DNA of 64,000 nt from Tachypleus tridentatus (Eukaryota > Arthropoda > Merostomata > Xiphosura > Limulidae), in NCBI RefSeq assembly GCF_004210375.1, contig NC_134837.1, positions 164,775,310 through 164,839,309 of the forward strand, written 5' to 3'. Below are positions 12,601 through 25,100 of the stretch, one piece after another. Position numbers and translations under genes: made by a program. Under the pieces are notes generated by a model. That model saw only the letters and a list, made by a program, of their open reading frames with translations. It searched no databases and was not told the origin of the DNA. Position 1 is the first letter of the stretch. Each line of letters starts with the position of its first letter.

Positions 12601-15600
12601 TGTACACATTTAGATATTAGGTTCAACCTTGGAAGCCAAGATGCAAGTGTATTTTTCAACAGAATTTGTTTCTCTTTTATAATTATAAATTTGTGTAATG
12701 ATTGTTCATTTGCACTGGACATTTTATTTTATTTTTTACTAGAGTAGCATTGTTTGATATTAAGCACAAAGCTATACAAAGAACTATCTGTGTTTTGCTC
12801 ACCATGGGTATTAAAACCTGGTTTCTTAGTTGTATAAGTCTGAAGATAGCACTATGCCACTGGGGGACATTTGGTAAAGTAAGTATCTGCTGTCCAAATG
12901 ATCTGTTTGTGTCTTATCACCTTTGATTTTTTGATGAACATTGCTACTGTTTGATGGTATATAAATAAATGTATACAATATGTTATTCTTGAAGTTGCTA
13001 TGTATCAGTTTTATTTCCCATGTTATGACGTGTGTGTATAAATATTTCAAAGTTCTTTGTGTGCCAAACTTTGCTTTTGAGCCTCATTTATTCAGCTTTA
13101 ATTTAATCTAGCACTTGTTCTGGCATTTTGTTTTCTAATCAACTTTTAGTTTTTGCACAATACAATTATATTTTTAACCACCAAGAAGGAATTTTCAGAA
13201 CTCAGTTTTAACACTGGATTTTGAGTTCACAAAACTATTAATTCAGACTAAAGTCCAAGCTTAGTTATTTTCCTTCTGAGGAAAGCTAAGCATAAATTAA
13301 AACATTTTGCATTATAAACTTCCATGAAGTAGGACTTCATGCATAAATCATATATTCTGATACCTTGGACAACAAATTTTACCATTACATTTTATCCAGT
13401 CATAAAGGTATTTGGTTTTTACATTATTTGTCTATTACTGGAAAAAAACATAAGGTACTCTAAAAAGCCAGAAAAATTCCTGAAAATTCTGGAGTAAGGT
13501 AACCTAGCACGTAGAAATGTAGGCCCAGCATGGTCAGGTGGGTTAAGGAGTTTGACTCGTAATCTGAGGATCACTGGTTCAAATCTCGTTACATGAAACA
13601 TGCTCGCCCTTTCAGCCATGGGGGCTTTATAATGTGATGGCCAATCCTACTATTTGTTGGCAAAAGAGTAGCCCAAGAGTTGGCGGGGGTTGGTGATGAC
13701 TAGCTGTCTACCCTCTAGTCTTGCACTACTGAATTAGGGATGGCTAGGGCAGATAGTCCTCGTGTAGCTTTGCGTGAAATTAAAAAAAACCACATGGAAA
13801 CAGTTTAAATGTCTACCCAAACCACAATTTAAAATTATATACATCAGTATAGTTATTAACTATTTCCTCATAAAATTTATTTTAAAAGCTGTGTGTAATC
13901 AGTTTGGGTATGTATAAATGATTATTCCAGCATATCTTATAATCATGTATAAAATAAAAGTTGCCATTACATATAACAAGTTGTTCATTGTCAAAAAATT
14001 GTATAAATGGGCTAATATTATAAGAAACAAATAGTGAGGCAGTAGGTTAATTTACAAATCCTCAGCCACATCACATCACGAAACATATTGAAGTAATGCA
14101 ACAATATTATTACAGTGATTAGAATAAGAGCTTAGTAAAGTTAGACTGCCAGCTTTAGGAAAAATCAAAGTTAAGTTACATAAACCTTTAAGCCATAATT
14201 TATTAGTCCATCCATTCTTGTATAAATATAGTATTTGTTTTTTTTTTGTGTGTGTGTTAACATAAAATTATGATTTCTGTGAAAGCCTTTGTATGGAAGG
14301 TTTTCTGCGTGCTGTACTATAAAATTCTACTAATGAAATTCTAAAAAAACACAAAATAATAACTGTACTGTAGGAGGTTACAAGCAAGATGAACTATACA
14401 CACTTTTAAACAAAACATTTTAGGAGTATATTTGAACATTTTTAGCATTTATCACTTCAACAAAAAGTTTTCTCAAAATTTCACACTTGTACAGTGTATG
14501 GGAAGCATTTACTTCTGTAATTATTACACATTTCAACTTTCCTGATTAAGTTTCCCTTGTACAGCTGAAAATAGTCATTTTGAGATAACTTTGCACATAA
14601 TTATGTTTCTTAAATGTCTGCCTTAGAGATATACATGCCATTTAGTTTTGAGCTAACTCCTACTTAAGTTCAACTGTTTAATGAGAACTACACTTGTGCG
14701 TTATGACCACGAACATTAGGGCCACATAACCTCCAGGTACAGTATCTCCCCTTTTTTGTTGTTATTATTTTTGTACTTGCATATTATAACTTCTGTAGTG
14801 GTGGTCTACTTTCTCTCATGATAGCAGTGATATTTTGTAACACAAGAGATGAGTTTATAGTTTCTGCATCACAGTTTCTGTGGTGGATGCAATAGCTTTT
14901 GTTCCATCTGCTGTAGGTTCCTTCCTGCATACTGGGCCTCTTCTTCCCATTCATTAGGCCAGCCTTCCTTCCCCAAAGTTTTGACATTAAAGTTTACTCA
15001 AGGCTTGACTCTCTGTGTGGAGAAATATCATCATTCTTTTTTTATTTGTTTACATTATTTCACAGGTATGCTCTTTTATTTCCTGTTTTCACTTGATTTT
15101 TGGGTCCATACAGTCTTGTTTCTTGACCAACTGCAAACCTGTGTTACCACAGTGTTATTTCTATGATGCATACTTTTCATATTTATGCTATTTTGGTAGC
15201 TACTGGTGCAAAATAATTTTTTTCTTGGATAGTAGTTCACACAAAAAGTAGAAAGTATGAATACCCACAAAAGTGTATTATAAATAGATCATGATTGTAA
15301 CCAGAAAATTTTGGACAGTAATTATCTCTTTTTGGATATACAAAGGAATGTAATTGGCTGCGTTATGATCTCATGTGGTTTTTGTGGATTTCCTTGATAT
15401 TGTGGAAAATCTGTGATTAAAATTAGTGGGGGAAAAAAACCCATAAGGTATGAAGATGTTCAAGAAGAGGTTAATTTTAAAACAATTACTACACTTTTCC
15501 ATCAGAATGATGCAAAAATAGAAATAAAGGGAAAAGGTGCAAAGATGACTGTAATATAAGCTTTGTCAGTGAATGTGTAAACATTTTCTGTACATGCACA

Positions 15601-18600
15601 TGTGAAACAAATTGCAAGGATTCAACTTGTTTCTTCAAATAATAGTTACCTGATCATGTTATGCTTTTTTTATGGTATGAATTTTATATGTACCTTGTAA
15701 CATGAATGACTGACTTTCTGGAAGTTAGTGAGGGATTTGGCTTACTTGAAAAACATCCCAGAAGCAGCACTGCTGCCATGATTTGACCTTCTAGTCTTCT
15801 TGATGGCTTTATTCTGATTTGTGGCTGTTTTCATTCTGTACCTCAGTTCCCATTCTTTAAACTATATTCTCTGTTTGGGTGGATCCATTAACTTTTATTT
15901 TCATTTATGATGAATGCCTTTTTGTTTTTGTCTTTCTCTGACTGAGGCATTTCATGGTAATCCAGGGGAATATTTTCTGGAGAAGTTTGTTCTTTTAATG
16001 TTATGTTAACCCATAATTCTTCTTCTGTTCCATACTTCTTTATTGGTTCTTGCCCTCTAGTAGCACAGCTGTATGTATATGGACTTACAATGCTAGAAAC
16101 TGGGGTTCAGTACCTGTGGTAGAAAGAGCACAGATAGCCCATTGTGTAACTTTGTGCTTAACTTCAGAGAAATAAAAATATTTGGTTCTTCTGTTGCTGG
16201 ACTAGTTGGGATGGGTTGTTCTTCTATTTGGTATAGGTGCCCATTACACTGCTATCTGTAATTTTTGTCAGACTCCACTTTTTGTCCAGAGGTCTTTGGT
16301 GGTGTATCTAATTCTTTGAAGACCCAGACTGTTGTGGCCTGGCTTCAGTCCTCATTGTCTCCTATGGTTTTTACTCCTTTCTCATTTTTATCATTCTATT
16401 TCTGTTCATAGTCTTGCTAAATCTGTATCTCACCTATCCACCCATCTACTTTCTGCACTACCAAGTGTCAGAGTTTTCAGTGATTTCACTGCCAGCTATA
16501 ACCCTGTGGGAAGTCATTTTTCTTTCCTTGTCAGCCTTTGATTTTCGTTTTGAATATCATGTGATGTATTCAGGTACTCACCAGCAGATTATCTTGCCAC
16601 TAATTTTTTTTTTTCCCACTGTTCCCCTTTGTTTTTGATGTTGAAAAGATGGAACCTCAAATTACTTTGCTGAGAATACCATCACATGAGCATTTATCCT
16701 TATGCCTAATTTTATCCTAGGCTTTTTGTGTTTTCAAGAAGACTAAATTTGGAACTGTTGACATTGTACTGTTTTTTTTTTTTTTATCATTCCTTGGTTC
16801 TGTCTGGAGGGTATCTTCCCACCAGTAAAAACTGTGGATGACTATGACCTTTTTTTTTTTTTTTTACACCTGATTGTCTTGTCCTTCAGAATATTTTTCT
16901 TCATTTTTGTCAATTGAAATTGGATATTCTATTTCTGTATTCTTCATTTTAGCTCTGTGCCTACTCCTTTGTTCTTTCCTTGACTCATGGGGGCATTTGC
17001 TCATCTTGTTCTTGGGTTAAGACTGGAATTCATGTTTTACATGATTTAATTTGATCCTTTTTGCCCTTTCTTGGGGTCATTCCCTTTCCAATGTTGGCAT
17101 TCTCCTGCAGTGCAGGAGGACTGCTTGTCTGAACTAGCTTGTCACACCTTCCAAATCTTTTCTCATTTGTACCTGTGTTTGGTACATGTGGGCATGTTTT
17201 CTACTCTTATCTCACTTGGGTTAAACCTTCTTCACTTTGAAGGGACCATAAACTCCATTACTCATAAGCAGTTGATGTTTATTGTTTCCACATTGCATAC
17301 AAAGATCTTTTACTTTTGGAACATGTGTATTTCCTTCTACAATTCATTCTTTTTTGCTGTGTTTACACGTGCCTCTTCAGTTGATAGCTACTGAAGCTGT
17401 CGTGCCCTTCTTTGGACTTTTGTCCTTTATTTCCTCCTTTCAGTATTTTGTTTTGGCAACTTGACTGTGCCAATGTAGCATTTCCTTTCTGTCCCCTGAC
17501 TAGATATTCAATGCTTTTTTGATTCTGTATTGTCAAATTGTATGTGGGGACAAATTCTGAATGAATACTTGATGTATGTAGAGTGTTTTCCCTATTTCCT
17601 TTGTATTATTGTGGATCAGTTAGTTAGGATACACTATATATATTTCCTAATAACTTTTTTTTTTCCCCTCCAAGATTTGGATCTCCTTTTATTTTATTGG
17701 GTTTTTCACATGTCTAGTTATGCACATGGGGCTTCATACATTTAAGTTTGTTTCTCTTGCCCTAACAAGGTTCTATGTTTTACTCTCTACCCTGTGGTTA
17801 AGTTTATCTTCAGTTGGACATGCTTCTCATCATGACATTTGCTACTTCCTACTCCAAACTTTTCCTCTTCTCAATTTCATTTCCTTATCCTTTGGCCATA
17901 TTAGCTGATGTTTTTAACCAGGATAGGTCTTTATTTTTCTCTCTACTTATTCTCCTATATGTCAGGTCCTGTTGATGATGTTTTTTTGGCAGGCTTAACT
18001 TTTCCCTGCTCCTTCATTTGACATCCAGCCTTCTCTTTTTCTGCCCCATTCCTCCTCTCATGCTCCAACTGCATCTCTTTCTGTGTCCAAAGGATATGGT
18101 TTCTTCATTTTCATGTGTCAGGTGTGTCCAGTCCTTTTCCTGCAGGACTTTTAGATTCTCTGATTGTGTCCTTTTTCTGATCCATTTCTGTCATCCATCA
18201 GTTGTATTGAAGTGTTTACCTTAATTCAGCCATCTCTTTCTTTCTCTGGGTCATGTTAATATGGCCCATCTTTTTGGCCTTTTCCACTTGGTTGTTTGAA
18301 CATGATTTGCCAGTTTTACACTTGATGATTTTTGTGCAGCTTTATCTTTTGTATTTTGCATTACCAGTTGTGCTTTGGTTTTCTTTTCTTGTCTCTTCCA
18401 CTTTATTCTGATACTTCCTTTTTCACTGACTCTCTTGTCCTACTCCATGCACTACTGGGAATTTGTTAGTATCCATGCACTTCCCTTGATTCCATCGTAG
18501 CTGTTAACTTCATATTTATTGTTTAATCTTTCTTCTCTTTTGTGCCTGTTGTTGTTACTCAGATGCCTATGCACTGTCACCATGCTTTCTTCCTAATACA

Positions 18601-21600
18601 TCAGCTACTGGGTAAGTGGTCATTCTTTCACATTCCTGTATATTAAATTAATCAGCTGTATCATGTTCTTACATAACATTCCCATTGATCCTTTGAGAGA
18701 TAATTCAAACTGCCATGTTGCTGTTTTCACACATTTATCTCCTTTTGTTTTCATCTTGTTTCATATCCTGCAAGGTTTCTTTTCTCTCCATTGCTGTTTT
18801 TCACTTCACTTACATACTGTTTTCTTTTTTAAGGCATTTTCCCTTTCCTTAGATCTTGCCATTTGACTGGTGTTGCTTCCCAGGGTGTGTTTATTTCTGA
18901 AAATCTGCATCAGACCAAAGGTAATGGAACACACTCGGCTCTTAACTCTACTAGTGCCCACTATGAAATGGGATGTTCAGTAAGACTACTATAGTTATCC
19001 TTATAGTTTACAATTTTACTCATTTGTCTAGTCAAGACTATACCATTTTATTGGGCTATCATGGAAAACTCAGCATTGGGAAAGTGACTGTCCACTCCTT
19101 TAGCTCACACTTACCCACTTTAAAAATATTGTTTTGTGGTCACTCATTGCATTATTTCCACCCAGAGATTTTTTTCCAGTCAGTAGTTGATGGAAATCCA
19201 AGCACTTCCTCAAATCCTCCCAATGTGAGTTATTCCCTCTCATCTTCAAGTAGAGCAATGAAGGACCATGCCACTTATTTTTTCCCCATCAGTTTTGGCA
19301 GTAGACCTTGGAAATTCCTCACTGGTTGTACTGAGCTTGATATGGTGAGAAGTAGGGTAATGGTGATGCTGTCATTGTAGTGTAGGTCACTCATTACACA
19401 GCTAATGTGCCATTCTGCAGCCAGATCTTGCTTAGTAGAGTTGAGACAAGCACTTACTATACAGTTTATTTGCACCCTAACCACACCACATTTTGGCTGA
19501 CTGGTCACTTGTGTGCAGGTGCTTGGTTGGCCATGTTTGTATTTTGTTCATCTGTGTAACACTTTCAGCTGTTCTACCTTTTCCACCCCTTTCAACTTGG
19601 GCAAGTAGTGTACTCTGCTTGACACAAGATGTCATATCTCATGGACATGCCCCTGTGGTCTCCTGCTGTTGAGTGTCACACTCTGCTAGGCTTAAGTTTA
19701 GCACTAGTCCATCTACCACTTTAACTTGGGATTCTAGAGCATCACTCTGTGTGGAGGCAGTGTATCAATTTGAAAGTTAACATTTCCTGTACTTAAAATG
19801 TAATTTTGATAGATTCTTGCCTCTTCACATATTCTTATTTGATCATCCAACTCCTGGTGCATCTTTGTTTATTTTTACCTGGTCTAAGAATGAAGTTACT
19901 TCTAGCACAAGTGTGTAAGGGGATTTACTGTGTGTGAGGTTGTGTTGCCCTCCTGTTTGTCATTGTGCATTAGAGCAGTTCCCACAAAACATGAGTTTAT
20001 GTTGGAGTTAGCTCAAGGGAGATGTGCAAAGAATATGGCAATTCTATTTGTATGGGTGAACATCTGTTGGAAATATGTTTTCAGTATAGGAAAATACTAA
20101 CTTTTTTACTAGTTGCAGTGAAATTAAGGGTTGTTCATTGGTGTCAAAAGTGGAATTGAGACAGTACTTTAAAAATTTGAAAACAAGTTCAGATATACAA
20201 GTAAACTAGTTATTTTTTGTGTGCATAGAACTTGTATTCTTCTATTTTGTATACAGATACCTTATACTCTAAACCTGATTTCTGAATAAGTTAGTCTGCA
20301 TAATTTCATATTTCATCATTTTTAAAATTGTAGACAAAAGAAAAGTTACAAGCAATTTACACAAATGTGGTTTAGAAAATTGAATAGTTTGTGATGACAA
20401 GAAACCCACTTGAAGTAAAAATGTATTCTCAAGATGGCTGGTATGGGTATTTTAAACTTAAATTAAATGTTGTTCTATACTTTATTTTAATTAAAGTTTT
20501 AATACTCATACCAGCATTCTTGAGAATACAAAATTGAATAGTGTCAACTATTTGAATTTGCTGTAATATATTTCAAAATTATTAACTGTACTGAAGTTGC
20601 CATCTTTTTCAAAATCATTATGAAGAATTTGGTTCCAAAATTAGACCAAATTTGGTATTTTTGTTGCTATTCTCTTTTATTTAGTATGGGTGTTGTTGAA
20701 ATAAATGTTTATTATTATTCTTGTCTGCAGAATAAAAGGTTTTTGCCACTTGACTTATTGTCTTGTTGAAAACCCATTTTGGATATGATATTATTTGATG
20801 GTGCTTGTATTTGAAGAAATTGTAATAAAGGTTGAGAACATGGAGGAATACAATTTTGTGTGTTTATACATAAACAACAAATACAAATTGTTTAGGATGG
20901 TAGTTTTGATTTAACTGTTTAAATTGTGTAAAACATTTTGACACATTAAAGTAGTTTAAAAAGTAATTTTTTATCAACTTTTTTTTTCCCCTGCAGAGGA
21001 CCATCTCGACCCCTTCCAACAGAACCTCCATACACGGTTTTTCTTGGAAATCTCCCACAAGGCATAGTACAAGGTGATATTGATGAAATATTTAGCGGGT
21101 TAAAAGTAAGTAAATGTGTGTGAAATAAAATTTTGTTGTAAACTCTGGAATCCCAGTTTCTATTAACTTTACCAACACGAGTCTTCCTATAGTCACAGGT
21201 CTAAGGCTTTGTCATTACATTTGTAGGTTCACATTCAAAGTTTTATTGAACTATTATTTTATTAATGTATGCCAAAATGCTTAGTATCACACTGTAGATT
21301 ATAATTTAAATTTTAATATTATACGTTAGTTAATTTATTAATTTTAAAAGTAAATATTATAAACAATTCCAAATATGAATATTTGTGTCACACAGTATGT
21401 TGAATGCAGCATTACTTCGAAATAGATATTTGTGATGTTGAACTACAAAGACTGTACCTTATTATGAATACCTTGTCAAATTAGCAATACTGATATATTA
21501 GAATATAAGATAAGAACTTACTATATTTTCTAGTGTCTGATTCTGAGATATTAAGATATTTAATGAATCAAGCAAGATGGCTCCTTCCACCTTTTCCATT

Positions 21601-22058
21601 TTTTGTAAATACTTGCTTAAATATACTTGCTTCCCCCAGTGACATGTATAACTAATCAAAAGCTCAGAATGTTCTCCTAGTGGTTTTCTCAGCCTGCATG
21701 AAGTACTTGCAAAGAAAACTTTATGCTAGATTCCCAGTGGTAAAGTAAGACATTAGTGTGCTTGAAAAATATTTTAGACCCAAATACAGCTGGGTTATTA
21801 AGCTTGATAAATTATAATGGAATTCTATGACACTGATATAGTAATTTTTTATTTCAAAATGGATATATAAATCTTTAAAAAAATATTTTGTTTTACATCC
21901 TCCACTTGCAAAATTTTATAAAGTTTAGCAACTTGCAGCAAGCAGCAAATGAGTACAAAGTTCATAACTATAAGAGATAATATTCTCTATGTCATTCACT
22001 GTTCTGTGTTTTAAGAAAGAAAAAATAAAATTTAAAAATTTATTTGTGATTAGTAATA

Positions 22059-22101
<43 letters not shown>

Positions 22102-25100
22102 GCTTATAACTGAAAATGTGACACTTTTAAAAAATACTTCTCCACTACCCCTCGGTGTGGATTCCTGTTCGTGGTGAGGGGACCTCCTAGGGAATGTTCT
22201 GTTCTTTCATTTTACCTCCTCTGGGATCTAAACATCCACCCGCGTGTTTGCTGTGCTAGGCGACCCGTGAAGGGGAGGAGAGGATCCTGGTAGTTGAGGA
22301 GTCCAACCCTAACACACCACTTTGGCCTTGAAATCCTGTAGATGGGCGGCTTTTGGGTGGCTCCCCTTGGGTCATTCGGCTGGTCCACTTGGGCTAGAGT
22401 CAACAAGGCTAATCAAGTAACAGTGTTGGATGTTTTCAGTGGGTGTTGTGGACATTGTGTCTGATGCTGGTGTTTGGGTATAGTGCTCACGAAACTCTGG
22501 CATTGCTGCAATATCCTTGCATGACATTGTAGTGCATCCCCTCGTAGGGCTCCATGGTGGGTGGGGTCAGTGAAATTTTCCTTTTATCCTATGGATCCTC
22601 CAACAAAAAATGTAAATAAAATAGTGAAAAAACAGTCAATAGGTAAACAACCACATCTTGAAGACTCTGAGCAGCAATCTTCAACATCTGTAACACCTGT
22701 ACCCCATTTTCTTATATTACATTCTCTTTCAGAAAAACCTTTAGGGCAAATGTCCCTCTTTTTTATTCAGAAGAGACTAGAGGGACTTGCTGGCTCTCCA
22801 AAGTCAGTAAAGAAGCTTCAATCTGGAGACATATTGGTTGAAACATCCACATCCCAACACAGTGAACTCTTGAATTCAAAGGCAATTGGGGATGTACCAA
22901 TTGAGGTTACCCCTCATGCTACCTTGAATTCATCATGAGGAGTTATTGTTGAGAGGGACTTGAAGAATGTCCCCGAGTCAGAGATTCTTGCTGGTCTCTC
23001 CACTCAAGGAGTTTCTACAGTGAGGCGCATCTCCACTCGCAAAGATGGAGTTACACTGCCAACAAATACTCTCGTTTTGACATTTACTTCATCACGTGCA
23101 CCTGCCACCATAAAGGCAGGTTATCTCATTTGCAGGGTACGGCCGTACATTCCAAACCCTCTCAGATGTTTCCAATGTCAGAGATTTGGCCACTCAAAGA
23201 CATCATGTCGTGGTTCCCTGACATGTGCTTATTGTGGTGGCAAAGACAATGATGCCTATGAGTGTCACACGGACCCACATTGTGTCAACTGCAATGGTTC
23301 CCACCCTTCTTACTTTTGTTCTTGCCCAAAATGGTTGGAGGAAAAAGAGGTGCAGCATTTGAAAACGACCCATAACATTAGTTATCCTGAGGCTCGCCAC
23401 TCCATCTTGGACATATGCTGCTGCACTTCGTTCCACAACTACAGTGGGAGTGTAGACAGATCTCTCTGTACCTCTAAGAGAATCGTTTTCAAAACAAATG
23501 AAAAGCCTTTTGACCTCCATGATTAAAAAGGTTGATGAATCGACTTCTACACCCATCTCCGTTCCTCCCATACAGTCCAACAAATCTCAAGATCCACATC
23601 CTTCGGTTTCAAATACAGGCATTTCTTCTGATACATCCTTTGCTCCAACCCCACGATGCAAAACTATCATTTGTTCGCATCCTCAGTCACTGGAATCCCC
23701 TTCCAACAATATAGACCTGCCCAATCAACCCAGGGCAGGATCCATGGGGGTCGATAGACCTCCTCCGTATAAGGACAGTAAGTAAAAAAGACGTGGTCAT
23801 AAACAGAAGGGTTCTCCAGCCACTTTGCCTACCGGTCATTAAAAATGGCTACATTGATACAATGGAACTGTCGAGGTTTACGTTCTAATCTGGACGATAT
23901 CAAAACATTGAGTGCTTCCTACCATCCTGTATGTCTTTCCTTACAAGAAACATTTTTAAAACCTGCTGATACAGTCACCATTCAGCAGTTTTCTCTGTAC
24001 AAAAATGACAGGCTGTGTGATGGACAAGTACATGGAGGGGTGGCACTGTTGGTTGATCAGCATGTGCCCGCCCTGTCTTTGTCACTCAACACACCCTTGG
24101 AGGCTGTAGCCATCCGTGTTTCCTTGGGTCATACCATCACTGTTTGTTCTCTGTACCTGTTCCCTGGAGAGACATATGATCAATGAGACCTTGATGCTCT
24201 CGTTGAACAGTTGCCGTCTCCATATCTAATCTTGGGGGACTTTAATGGACATCATATCCTCTGGGGAAGTGCTGTTATTGATAGGAGAGGTCGCTCTGTA
24301 GAGCGTATGCTCTCTGATCACAATCTTTCTCTTTTCAATACTGGTTCTTCCACTTATTTTCATGCACCTAGTCAGTCCTTTACCGCTTTTGATCTTTCGG
24401 TTTGCTCCCCTTCATTATTTCCCCATTTTTCATGGAGGGTTGACAGTAATCCACTAGGTGGTGATCATTTTCCTGTACTTTTGAGAGAGACTGGCCGTGG
24501 TTGATGCCAACCTTCCCATGTGCCTTGGTGGAAACTGGACCAGGTAGACTGGTCCACTTTCACTGCTCTCGCAGAACTTGATCCTGCCATCATGAATCAA
24601 CTATCAATAGATGACTGTGTGGCGGCAGTAACTGACTGTATTATACAAGCAGCTGCTCAGTGTATTCCTAAAACCTCGACACGTTTTCCACGATATCCTC
24701 GTCCATGGTGGAATCTTGCTTGCCACTTGGCATGGAAGGCTCAAAAACAGGCCTGGGTTACTTTTGTAGATATCCCACACTTTCGAATCGCATCGCTTTC
24801 CAATGGGCTCGTGCAAATGCTAGGTGGGTAAGATATCAAAGCCAGAAGGAATCTTGGATTAAGTTCACAACTAGCATATCTTCTACCACCAGTTCCAAGG
24901 TCATATGGGACAGGATTCGAAAGGTTGGTGGGCACTACAATTCTGTCCCCCTCTCCATCTTGCTCTCTGATGGCCAAGAGGTAGCTGATGTCCAGAGCAT
25001 CGCCGATACTCTAGGTGAAAGCTTTTGCTGGGTATTTAGCACTTCTGCTTGTTCCTCCACCTTCTTGGCCATTTTGACTATAATTGTCCCTTTACACTAG

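Larger units (their letters stand above)
15700..20110 (+). mobile_element. Large decayed DIRS-like retroelement (candidate)
   Basis: A pyrimidine-rich plus strand full of interrupted frames. At 17380-17530 frames read SSVDSY-SCRALL then FLSVP-LDIQ, resembling the RNase H end (G-T-H-S...A-L-L...L-S-R-x-D-Q) of DIRS-type elements; 17625-17665 reads DTLYIFP with FFFPSKI, like the Y-x-F-P-P...L-P motif after it. At 18020-18220 LDSLIVSF and IEV-like frames could be the tyrosine recombinase. The right end (19776-19823 against 20055-20102) is an inverted repeat shared with 5185-5475. Alignment by eye only; stops are everywhere and the left edge is unclear. Confidence 0.45.

Noticed and set aside
13522..13600. 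tRNA-Thr gene
   Set aside because: The acceptor stem does not close and a conserved SINE body and tail follow; it is a SINE head.
16332..19380. Several Leu/Phe/Ser-rich plus-strand frames as membrane protein genes
   Set aside because: They are short overlapping frames in all phases of a pyrimidine-rich strand, without splice-consistent joining.
23203..23583. Minus-strand open frame inside LINE ORF1
   Set aside because: Antisense shadow of the zinc-knuckle region; no independent motif.
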